Positions 1 to 5,564 of a stretch of DNA of 6,502 nucleotides are shown here, one piece after another. The position numbers were made by a program, and so were the translations under genes. The notes beneath the pieces are model-generated. The model had not been told where the DNA came from. It searched no databases and saw only the letters and a program-made list of their open reading frames with translations. The stretch is from contig JAFWFF010000169.1 in assembly GCA_017515765.1 (NCBI GenBank), positions 1-6,502 on the forward strand, written 5' to 3'. Numbering within the stretch: position 1 is the stretch's first letter; every line of letters starts with the position of its first letter. Source of the DNA: Bacillota bacterium (GTDB lineage Bacteria > Bacillota > Clostridia > Peptostreptococcales > Anaerovoracaceae).

Positions 1-624
1 AACCTCGTGCCCATCCTGAGCATCGAGGGAGAGCAGGAGGTCACTGACGCAAGGCGAGGCGACGGGATCTACGACATCCAGATCAGAAACATGGACGAGC
101 TCTGCCGCCGCGGGATCGTCTTCGGCGCGTCTGTAACAGTGACCACTAAGAACGTCCGCGAGGTCGCTTCCGACGCTTTCCTCAAAAAGCTCGCGGACCG
201 CGGATGCAAGGCGGTCATCTTCGTGGAATACGTACCGGTGACCGACGAGAGCAAAGACCTCGCGCCGGGAGATGATGAGCGCGAGTACCTGAACGGTGAG
301 ATCGCGCGCCTGCGCCGCGAGAGACCCGAGATGGTCTACGTGTCCTTCCCGGGCGACGAGAAGAGCTCCGGCGGATGCGTGGCGGCCGGAAGAGGCTTCT
401 TCCACATCAATTCTCACGGCGGAGCCGAGCCCTGCCCGTTCTCGCCGTACTCCGACATCAATGTCAGGAACACGTCGCTTCTGGAGGCGATGCATTCGCC
501 GCTCTTCACCGCTCTGCGGGACGGGGGGCTTTTGCTCGACGACCACGAGGGCGGATGCATCCTCTACGAGAAGCGCGAAATGGTTGAGAGCATGCTGGCG
601 GGATCAGCCGCGAAGCAAGTTTGA
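1..624 (+). CDS. Radical SAM protein with SPASM-like C-terminal region (5'-partial)
   Basis: The reading frame is open from the first base and stops at TGA 622-624, giving 207 visible residues; the start and the catalytic CX3CX2C cluster lie upstream of the window. The visible part begins inside the barrel with an ISxEG-type strand motif (residues 6-10, LSIEG) followed by a TDxRRGxGxYD loop, as in COG0535-type radical SAM enzymes. The later part has a GGCxAAGRGFxHIN block and an EPCPFSPYSD block, then GGC near the C terminus. Cysteines at visible residues 126, 145 and 186 (C-x18-C-x40-C) are the likely ligands of an auxiliary iron-sulfur cluster, as in SPASM/twitch domains. Substrate and product cannot be told from this fragment. 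The GTG at 7 is only an internal codon, not the start. A separate promoter-like element lies downstream, so it is probably not co-transcribed with the next gene from one promoter alone. Confidence 0.85.
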   Translation, partial: NLVPILSIEGEQEVTDARRGDGIYDIQIRNMDELCRRGIVFGASVTVTTKNVREVASDAFLKKLADRGCKAVIFVEYVPVTDESKDLAPGDDEREYLNGEIARLRRERPEMVYVSFPGDEKSSGGCVAAGRGFFHINSHGGAEPCPFSPYSDINVRNTSLLEAMHSPLFTALRDGGLLLDDHEGGCILYEKREMVESMLAGSAAKQV

Positions 625-658
625 AAATGTTGAACTATCGTAACTGCGCTCTTTGGTG

Positions 659-664
659 TATAAT
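659..664 (+). promoter_or_regulatory. Probable -10 box ahead of the membrane-protein/transporter unit
   Basis: A perfect TATAAT lies at 659-664, 35 nt after the radical SAM stop codon. The best -35-like match, TTGAAC at 630-635, is 23 nt upstream, which is too far for a classical sigma-70/sigma-A promoter, and the hexamer at the ideal spacing is poor. TG sits directly against the box (657-658), one base off a true extended -10. The gap position and the perfect hexamer support a promoter; the weak -35 lowers confidence. The transcript would begin near 671. Confidence 0.4.
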
Positions 665-677
665 GGCAGAGTAAGGC

Positions 678-701
678 GCGGGCCGCCCGTGGGCGGGCCG
701 C
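678..701 (+). other. GC-rich inverted repeat in the 5' leader
   Basis: Positions 678-688 and 691-701 can pair as GCGG/CCGC and CCGCCC/GGGCGG with one G-G mismatch at 682/697. The apex is a GT dinucleotide, so the innermost C-G pair would probably open to give a 4-nt loop. No T-run follows, so it does not look like an intrinsic terminator for the radical SAM gene. If the -10 at 659-664 is used, the hairpin sits almost at the 5' end of the mRNA, where it could protect the transcript from decay or reduce translation of the next gene. Confidence 0.5.
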
Positions 702-723
702 AGTGCAGTTAAAACGGCAGGCA

Positions 724-1188
724 ATGTTTCTCGATTATTTAAAAGTATTCTTCATGTCCATGGTGCCCGTGGTCGAACTCAGGGGCGCCGCGATATATTC
801 GCAGTATCTGGGGCTTCCGGTCATCAGTTCCTTTATAGTCTGTATCATAGGGAACATGATACCGGTGCCTTTTATTTATTACTTCCTCAGGAAACTGCTC
901 CACTTCGGGGAAAAGTTCAGGCTGAGCGGAAGGTTCTGCCGCTGGATCCTCGAGAAGGGCGAGAAGGCAGGCCGCAAGCTCTCCGCCAAGGGGAGAAAAG
1001 GAATGTTCATCGCGCTGGTGCTGTTCGTCGGCATCCCGATCCCCGGGACCGGCGCATGGACCGGCACGCTCGGAGCCAGCATCCTCGACATGGGCATCAA
1101 GCTCACTTCGCTCGCCGTAGTCCTCGGCCTGATCATGGCGGGGACGATCATGATGACGGCGGCGGTACTCGGATTCGGTATCATCTGA
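724..1188 (+). CDS. Small multidrug export family (COG2426) integral membrane protein
   Basis: Predicted 154-residue inner-membrane protein. Hydrophobic segments lie roughly at residues 5-18, 32-55, 95-110 and 115-154, with a basic cytoplasmic-type loop at 56-93. Two motifs identify the family: PVVELRG at 15-21 and PIPGTGAWTG at 105-114. Both are characteristic of the Sm_multidrug_ex family, whose glycine/proline motif resembles that of the DedA/VTT membrane proteins (re-entrant helices). The length is normal for the family. Despite the family name, the substrate and true function are not established. I chose ATG 724 because the domain starts immediately there; its Shine-Dalgarno is weak (AGG at 719-721, very close). 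A GTG at 703 would add seven residues but lies against the hairpin. The transporter gene follows after 41 nt with no visible promoter, so the two are probably co-transcribed. Confidence 0.85.
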   Translation: MFLDYLKVFFMSMVPVVELRGAAIYSQYLGLPVISSFIVCIIGNMIPVPFIYYFLRKLLHFGEKFRLSGRFCRWILEKGEKAGRKLSAKGRKGMFIALVLFVGIPIPGTGAWTGTLGASILDMGIKLTSLAVVLGLIMAGTIMMTAAVLGFGII

Positions 1189-1229
1189 TCAAAGGCAGCA
1201 ACAGACAGACCGCGAGAGGCTGAAAGGTT

Positions 1230-2633
1230 ATGAACGGGAAGAAAGCGGTATTCTTGGCCATCGGGCTGATCATAATGGCGGCGTCATTTTTGATCGGGCC
1301 GGTCGAAGGCCTGAGCAAGGAGGGGGTCCACGGGCTCGGGATCTTTTTCTGCGCGATATGCCTGTGGATCGGCGACGTTTTCCCGTTCTTCGTTACCTGT
1401 CTCGCGTTCATGTGCGCCCTGATACTGACCGGTACGGTGACTTTTGCCGTCGGTTTCCAGGGATTTACGTCAAGCATCTTCTGCTTCATACTCGGCGCGC
1501 TCGGGATGAGCGTCGCGTTTGAGAACAGCGGCCTCCTGAAAAGGCTGTCGCTGTGCATAATGAAGCTGTTTTCGCCGACCTTCAGGGGGCAGACTCTCGG
1601 ACTGCTTGCGACGGGCATCGTCATCAGTCCGGTGATGCCTTCGGTCACGGCGAAGACGGCTATTTTGATGCCTTTTTCGCGCGGCATAGCCGAAGCGATG
1701 GGCTACGCGCCAAGGAGCAAAGGCATGCACGGCATCTACAGCGCCGCGTACTGCGGAGTCACGCTAGGCTGCTACGCCTTCTATACCGCAAGCTTCTTCG
1801 CGATAGTCGCAAGGGGCATGATGCCGGCGGAACTGCAGGCGGAGTTCGGCTTCGTGAAGTGGTTCACTCATTCGCTGCTCTGGCTGGCGGTGACTTTCTT
1901 CCTGCTGGCGGTCGTGATCAATGTGCTTTACAGACCCGAAGGGAAAGGGGAGAACCTTACCAGGGAATACGTCTCCGGGCAGCTTAAGGCCATGGGGAAG
2001 ATGAGCAGGAAGGAGATCGTATCTCTGGCGTTCCTGGTGGTCTGCGTCGTCCTCTGGGCGCTGGAGAACCGGATCGGACTGCCTTCGCACGTCATAGCCC
2101 TCGCGGCTTCGATGCTCATGATCATGATGAACGTGATCACGGTCAAAGAATACCTCGAGGGCGTCAGCTGGAATATGGTGCTGATGTTCGGTGTGCTGAC
2201 GGGGCTCGGAGGGATCTTCGGAGAACTGGGGATAGACGATTACGTGGCAAAGCTGGTCGCGCCGGTGGTGAACCTGGCGGCGGGGAACGCGACGCTTTTG
2301 ATCGCCAGCATAATGATACTGATCTATGTGATGCGTTTCTTCCTGACCGTCCAGATGGCCGCGATACCGATCTTCATGAGCATATTCATGCCTATATGCC
2401 AGCACGCGGGGATAAGTCCCTTTATAGTGGCTTTCATTACCTCAACGTCCTGCGCGCTCTGGACCGTCCTCTATCAAAATACCCTTGCGATGCAAGGGTA
2501 TGCCGCCTACGGCGGAGAAGCCAATATCAAATATTCCTCGATAGCGAAGCTTTCGGTCTGCTATATGGCGATCAACCTTATCGCGGTCCTGGTCAACATA
2601 CCGGTCTGGCACCTGATGGGGCTGATCGGCTGA
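1230..2633 (+). CDS. DASS/SLC13-type anion (dicarboxylate/sulfate-like) transporter
   Basis: Predicted 467-residue polytopic membrane protein, a normal length for divalent anion:Na+ symporters. Hydrophobic helices fill residues 5-24, 35-70, 78-95, 122-150, 170-194, 212-233, 264-278, 285-303, 313-332, 350-390, 396-415 and 440-467. Family hallmarks are the re-entrant motif PSVTAKTAILMPF (137-149), GVSWNMVLMFG (311-321, like the DASS block W-x4-LFG) and the second motif TSTSCALWTVLYQNT (404-418). In well-studied members the first motif is Ser-Asn-Thr and binds sodium and the carboxylate; here it is S138-V139-T140, so coupling ion and substrate are uncertain. A polar stretch at 234-262 probably forms a cytoplasmic linker between the two inverted-repeat halves. 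The start has GAGAGG (1214-1219) 10 nt upstream and AAAGG very close. Substrate cannot be assigned; a C4-dicarboxylate, citrate or related anion is an inference from the family. Confidence 0.85.
   Translation: MNGKKAVFLAIGLIIMAASFLIGPVEGLSKEGVHGLGIFFCAICLWIGDVFPFFVTCLAFMCALILTGTVTFAVGFQGFTSSIFCFILGALGMSVAFENSGLLKRLSLCIMKLFSPTFRGQTLGLLATGIVISPVMPSVTAKTAILMPFSRGIAEAMGYAPRSKGMHGIYSAAYCGVTLGCYAFYTASFFAIVARGMMPAELQAEFGFVKWFTHSLLWLAVTFFLLAVVINVLYRPEGKGENLTREYVSGQLKAMGKMSRKEIVSLAFLVVCVVLWALENRIGLPSHVIALAASMLMIMMNVITVKEYLEGVSWNMVLMFGVLTGLGGIFGELGIDDYVAKLVAPVVNLAAGNATLLIASIMILIYVMRFFLTVQMAAIPIFMSIFMPICQHAGISPFIVAFITSTSCALWTVLYQNTLAMQGYAAYGGEANIKYSSIAKLSVCYMAINLIAVLVNIPVWHLMGLIG
2479..2515 (+). repeat. 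Two tandem inverted repeats inside the transporter gene
   Basis: The first is a perfect 10-bp inverted repeat: arm 2479-2488 (ATACCCTTGC), loop GAT at 2489-2491, arm 2492-2501 (GCAAGGGTAT). One base later a second perfect 5-bp hairpin follows: CCGCC 2503-2507, loop TAC, GGCGG 2511-2515. Both lie in the codons of the QNTLAMQGYAAYGG segment. No T-run follows, so they are not a terminator. The function is unknown; it may be coincidence in a conserved motif, a translation-pausing structure or a nuclease target. Confidence 0.6.
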
Positions 2634-2646
2634 GGCGGGAACCGCC
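2634..2646. terminator. Short hairpin between convergent genes (weak bidirectional terminator candidate)
   Basis: The 18-nt gap between the stop of the transporter (2631-2633) and the stop of the minus-strand hydrolase (2652-2654) holds GGCGG-GAA-CCGCC, a perfect 5-bp stem at 2634-2638/2642-2646. Being symmetric, it could serve both strands. Neither side has a T-tract, so it is a poor intrinsic terminator; its position is the main support. Confidence 0.25.
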
Positions 2647-2651
2647 CGGGC

Positions 2652-3260
2652 TTAACCGAGAAGCGCGAGCTGTGAGTCGGTCTTCGGAGTTACGGTGATG
2701 ACCGGCTCTTCGTATTTTTTGATGAAATCCGCGGGGAAACGGTCAGTGAACACGTCGGATCCGGATATCACGTCAAAGCCGTATTTACCGTGCCTGTAGT
2801 GCATCGGGATCACGATCCTGGGCATGAGCTGTTCACAGACCTCGTACGCCTCGTTCCCGTCGATCGTATAGTATCCGCCCACGGGGATCATGAGGACGTC
2901 GCAGGACCCGACGGCTTCTGCCTGCTCTTTGCTCAGCAGATGTCCGAGGTCTCCGAGATGCACGGCGGTCATGCCTTCGAGGCTGAAGATGTGGATCAGG
3001 TTATTACCGCGCTTGGCGCCGCGGCACTCGTCGTGGAAGCAGGGGACCGTCCTTACGGTGACGGGCTTTTCGCCTTCGTAAGGTATGAGCTTCACCCCTT
3101 CGAAATAGTTGTGGTCATGGTGATCGTGGCTGGCGTAGACGTCATTCGCCGTGAGGTCCACGTCCGGGTGCCCGGTCACTCCCTTGTAGGGGTCGACCAC
3201 GAGCGAATAATCGCCTGAAGTGATGGTGAAGCAGGAATGGCCGTTCCATTTGATGATCAT
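2652..3260 (-). CDS. UlaG-like MBL-fold metal-dependent hydrolase
   Basis: Predicted 202-residue soluble protein of the metallo-beta-lactamase superfamily (COG2220-like). The N-terminal strand pair MIIKWNGHSCFTI and DP (23-24) is typical. Metal ligands are visible in order: HxHxDH at 45-50 (H45, H47, D49, H50), H76, D104 in the HLGDLGH block, and H154 in PMHYR. All expected zinc ligands are present and the length is usual for this small class. Members include L-ascorbate-6-phosphate lactonases and many uncharacterised hydrolases, so the substrate is open. The start is ATG 3258-3260, preceded by AGGAGA 4 nt upstream; the stop is TAA. It lies 34 nt downstream of the serine acetyltransferase gene on the same strand with no visible promoter between, so they probably form an operon, although no shared pathway is evident. 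Confidence 0.85.
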   Translation of the reverse strand: MIIKWNGHSCFTITSGDYSLVVDPYKGVTGHPDVDLTANDVYASHDHHDHNYFEGVKLIPYEGEKPVTVRTVPCFHDECRGAKRGNNLIHIFSLEGMTAVHLGDLGHLLSKEQAEAVGSCDVLMIPVGGYYTIDGNEAYEVCEQLMPRIVIPMHYRHGKYGFDVISGSDVFTDRFPADFIKKYEEPVITVTPKTDSQLALLG

Positions 3261-3279
3261 GATGTCTCCTCTCTCGGCA

Positions 3280-3303
3280 CCCGGGACCTTAAGGTCACTC
3301 GGG
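3280..3303 (-). repeat. Palindrome overlapping the cysE stop codon
   Basis: GACCTTAAGGTC at 3285-3296 is a perfect 12-bp palindrome, flanked by CCCG (3280-3283) and CGGG (3300-3303). The flanks would extend the pairing across an asymmetric bulge. It covers two bases of the cysE stop codon (3295-3297) and sits between the two minus-strand genes. It has no T-run. It might be an mRNA processing or stability element, or chance. Confidence 0.4.
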
Positions 3304-4233
3304 CTGCCTGGTCACGTGGCTGGACTCCAGTTTTACGAATACATGGGTGTGCGGAGGCACGGATTCCGTTACGAACGCGCTTCCTCCGATGACGCTGTCG
3401 TGGCCTATGACGGTTTTTCCGCCGAGGATCGCTGCTCCGGCGTAAAGGGTGACGTTGTCCTCGATGGTCGGGTGACGCTTGACCCCGTGCAGGGCCTGTC
3501 CGTCCTTTGTCGAAAGCGCGCCTATGGTGACACCCTGGTAGACCTTGACGTGTTCGCCGATCTCAGAGGTCTCGCCTATCACTATGCCAGTCGCGTGGTC
3601 GATGAAGAAGTATTTGCCGATCTTCGCGCCCGGGTGGATGTCGACTCCGGTCTCTCCGTGGGCGTATTCGCTCATGATCCTGGGGATGTAGGGGACGCCG
3701 AGCAGGTTGAGCTCATGGGCGATCCTGTGGACCGTTGTGGCATAGAGTCCCGGGTACGCGAGCACTATCTCGATCTTGTCCAGGGCAGCAGGGTCGCCGT
3801 CAAAGGTCGCGTCGATATCGGTGTCGAGGTACTCCCTGATCTTCGGGATCCTGGACAGGAAATCGAGGCTCATGGAGCAGGCTGCGTCGCGGCGCTCCTC
3901 CTTGGAGGCGTTTTCGTATTTCGGGTCGTTCACCAGGACTATCTCGATCTGCCTGCGCAGCTCGTAATAGATGTCCTCGATCAGGACAGCGAGGCGGTTC
4001 TTCACGCTCCTGGTCTCAAAGTTCCCGTCGCGGTAGTAGCCGGGGTAGATGACCATGAGGAGTTTTTTGATGATGTCGACCACGACTTCCTGGTCGGGCT
4101 GGCCGAAGAAGTCGTTCCTGTCGATCTCGCGGCCCTTGTCGTAGTCGCTGAAAATGGTCTCGATGACCGAAGAGACCGCGCTGTCCGCGCCGGGGCAGAA
4201 CGCCGGCCTCATGTATGTTCTTTCGTCTTTCAT
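3295..4233 (-). CDS. cysE: Serine O-acetyltransferase
   Basis: Predicted 312-residue cytoplasmic enzyme transferring acetyl from acetyl-CoA to L-serine, giving O-acetylserine for cysteine synthesis. Residues about 15-190 form the helical N-terminal domain, with GDPAALDKIEIVLAYPG (146-162) and HRIAHEL (169-175). Residues about 196-300 form the left-handed beta-helix of hexapeptide repeats. Catalytic and serine-binding residues matching Escherichia coli CysE D92, D157, H158 and H193 are visible as D147, D212-H213 (IDHATGIVIGE) and H254 (KRHPTI). It is longer than the E. coli enzyme (273 residues) and fits a long form found in anaerobes. The C terminus ends RQPE after PPHTHVFVK, without the GxPA block and terminal isoleucine used by classical CysE to bind CysK. 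I chose ATG 4231-4233 because GAAGG lies 7 nt upstream; an upstream ATG at 4383 would add 50 residues encoded by promoter sequence. Stop TGA. Confidence 0.92.
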   Translation of the reverse strand: MKDERTYMRPAFCPGADSAVSSVIETIFSDYDKGREIDRNDFFGQPDQEVVVDIIKKLLMVIYPGYYRDGNFETRSVKNRLAVLIEDIYYELRRQIEIVLVNDPKYENASKEERRDAACSMSLDFLSRIPKIREYLDTDIDATFDGDPAALDKIEIVLAYPGLYATTVHRIAHELNLLGVPYIPRIMSEYAHGETGVDIHPGAKIGKYFFIDHATGIVIGETSEIGEHVKVYQGVTIGALSTKDGQALHGVKRHPTIEDNVTLYAGAAILGGKTVIGHDSVIGGSAFVTESVPPHTHVFVKLESSHVTRQPE

Positions 4234-4307
4234 GGGAATACCTTCAAGTGGCTGATCAAAGCGTGCAAAATACTTTTGTACGGAATAGATTTTATCATAA
4301 AGGACCA

Positions 4308-4316
4308 TTGTATAAC
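4308..4316 (-). promoter_or_regulatory. Possible minus-strand -10 region for cysE
   Basis: Read on the minus strand, this stretch is GTTATACAA, and with the next base it contains TATACA or TACAAT as possible -10 boxes, the former preceded by TG-T as an extended -10. The -35 candidate (TTAGTA, about 18 nt upstream) is weak. The leader to the cysE start would be about 70 nt, too short for a T-box or SAM riboswitch. The same nine bases include the -35 of the plus-strand promoter, so the two promoters would overlap back to back. Confidence 0.3.
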
Positions 4317-4336
4317 AGGCTTTTTTTTGATATACT
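4308..4336 (+). promoter_or_regulatory. Extended -10 promoter of the EF-G-like gene
   Basis: The -10 box TATACT (4331-4336, five of six consensus bases) is preceded by TG-A at 4328-4330, a true extended -10. A -35-like TTGTAT at 4308-4313 lies at the ideal 17-nt spacing, and the spacer contains an eight-T run at 4320s. Transcription would begin near 4343, about 50 nt ahead of the start codon. The cysE gene is divergent, so this is the expected promoter region. Confidence 0.65.
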
Positions 4337-4344
4337 AACTCTAA

Positions 4345-4359
4345 CCGCGCAAAACGCGG
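4345..4359 (+). other. 5'-terminal hairpin in the EF-G-like mRNA leader
   Basis: CCGCG (4345-4349) and CGCGG (4355-4359) form a perfect 5-bp stem with a CAAAA loop. It starts two or three bases from the predicted transcription start and is well clear of the Shine-Dalgarno, which fits a 5' stabilising stem-loop rather than a translation-blocking one. Confidence 0.45.
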
Positions 4360-4381
4360 CAATGAATACAGACAAACTTTC

Positions 4382-4388
4382 AAGGAGG
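4382..4388 (+). promoter_or_regulatory. Strong ribosome binding site of the EF-G-like gene
   Basis: AAGGAGG lies 6 nt before ATG 4395-4397 and decides the start. An in-frame ATG at 4362 would add 11 residues but reads through the Shine-Dalgarno itself and has no ribosome site of its own. Confidence 0.85.
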
Positions 4389-4394
4389 TTCATA

Positions 4395-5438
4395 ATGAAG
4401 GGCTATACCAGCGAGAAGATCAGAAACGTTGCTTTACTCGGACACGGAGGCTGCGGTAAGACGACTTTTCTGGAAGCTGCCCTGCTCGGTACCGGCGTGA
4501 CGAAAAAGCTGGGACGCGTTGAGGATGGCAATACAGTTTCCGACTACGACAAGATGGAAAAGGAAAAAGGGTATTCCATCTACACATCAATCATCCCCAT
4601 CGAGTGGAAGGGGACCAAGATCAACTTCATCGACACCCCGGGCTATTTCGATTTCGTCACTGAAGTGAACTGCGCCCTGAAGGCTGCTGAAGCCGCCCTC
4701 ATCATGGTCGACGCCGGATCCGGCGTACAGGTGGGAACAGAAGCCGCCTGGAAGGCCTGCGAGAAGAACGGCACCCCGAGGATCGTGGTAATCAATAAGA
4801 GAGATAAGGACGACGTGGAATTTAACGCCGTAGTCGATGCTCTTAAGGAGAAGTTCGGCGACAAGCTCGTTCCGATGTCCTGGCCCCTGGGCGAAGTCGA
4901 CGACTCCCTGATGGAAGCCATAGCCGAGTCCGACGAAGAGCTCATGATGAAATATTTTGAAGGCGAGGAGTTCAGCGAGGAAGAGATCAAAACGGGTCTT
5001 GCGGCAGGCATCGCAAGTGGAATCATCGTTCCCGTATGCAATTCCACATTCCGCATGAACCAGCCTGTGGACCAGATCCTCGACCTGGTCGCCGCATGCG
5101 TGCCCGCTCCGCTCGGCAAGGTCTACAAGGCCGTCAACGCCCAGGGAGAAGAGATCGAGAAGGTATGCGCCAAGGACGCTGCCCCCTCCGTCCAGGTGTT
5201 TAAGACCATAGCGGACCAGTTCGGAAAGATCTCCGTGATGAAGGTCGTTACCGGCAAGATCGAATCCGGAATGGACCTCATGAATACCAGAGCGGCCAAG
5301 AGCGAGCGCCTCGGCAAGCTCTTTGCTCTCAGAGGAAACGAGCAGATCGAAGTCGGAGCAGCTGAAGCAGGCGACATCGTAGCGATCTCCAAGCTCCAGT
5401 ACACTCAGACCGGCGACACCCTCTGCGACAAGGCATAA
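4395..5438 (+). CDS. EF-G-like protein, domains I-II as actually encoded (347 residues)
   Basis: If the TAA is real and obeyed, this is the product. GTP-binding motifs are complete: P-loop GHGGCGKT at 16-23, switch I region KEKGYSIYTS at 56-65, DTPGY at 80-84, NKRD at 134-137, and a likely G5 at SWPLG after the KLVP strand. The LGRVEDGNTVSDYD stretch (39-52) is typical of the FusA2/EF-G2 group. Residue 84 is Tyr where EF-Tu and classical EF-G have the catalytic His of DTPGHxDF. Domain II runs from APSVQVFKT to the GDTLCDKA end. The product would stop at the end of domain II, leaving a GTPase plus beta-barrel pair without the domains that drive translocation. Such a fragment is unlikely to perform EF-G function. 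Confidence 0.7.
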   Translation: MKGYTSEKIRNVALLGHGGCGKTTFLEAALLGTGVTKKLGRVEDGNTVSDYDKMEKEKGYSIYTSIIPIEWKGTKINFIDTPGYFDFVTEVNCALKAAEAALIMVDAGSGVQVGTEAAWKACEKNGTPRIVVINKRDKDDVEFNAVVDALKEKFGDKLVPMSWPLGEVDDSLMEAIAESDEELMMKYFEGEEFSEEEIKTGLAAGIASGIIVPVCNSTFRMNQPVDQILDLVAACVPAPLGKVYKAVNAQGEEIEKVCAKDAAPSVQVFKTIADQFGKISVMKVVTGKIESGMDLMNTRAAKSERLGKLFALRGNEQIEVGAAEAGDIVAISKLQYTQTGDTLCDKA

Positions 5439-5564
5439 TCCATCACATACGCTCCGATCGAAGTACCGTCCCCGACTTATTACGTAGCCATCGAGGCTGC
5501 CGACAAGAAGGACGAGGACAAGGTCGGCACCGGCCTCTCCAGACTGAAAGAGGAAGATCCCTCC

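Noticed and set aside
703..723. GTG 703 as the start of the COG2426 protein
   Set aside because: It adds seven residues (MQLKRQA) not needed by the domain and abuts the GC-rich hairpin, which would hide any ribosome site.
2396..2698. Plus-strand 100-codon frame overlapping the end of the transporter
   Set aside because: It is a shifted frame of the transporter gene, with no ribosome site or conserved features, and runs into the convergent gene.
4234..4310. T-box or SAM riboswitch upstream of cysE
   Set aside because: The leader is only about 70 nt and AT-rich, with no T-box sequence, stem series or terminator hairpin.
4320..4328. Run of eight Ts as an intrinsic terminator
   Set aside because: No stable GC-rich stem precedes it; the run lies in the spacer of the extended -10 promoter.
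3220..4338. Long plus-strand open frame (372 codons) opposite cysE
   Set aside because: It is antisense to a clearly conserved enzyme with all catalytic residues. Its translation is rich in Val, Asp and Gly without a recognisable domain, as expected from GC-biased codons read backwards.
4234..4383. N-terminal extension of cysE by 50 residues from an upstream ATG
   Set aside because: This stretch is the divergent promoter region, and the inner ATG 4231-4233 has a good Shine-Dalgarno at the right distance. The extension does not resemble the family.
5436..5438. TAA reassigned to an amino acid in this organism
   Set aside because: TAA ends the MBL-fold hydrolase gene (2652-2654) and the EF-G-like frame itself (6342-6344), and TGA ends four other genes, so the standard bacterial code fits.
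5400..5470. Programmed frameshift at the EF-G-like interruption
   Set aside because: The frame before and after the stop is identical, so no net shift is needed, and no slippery heptamer is visible just before it.
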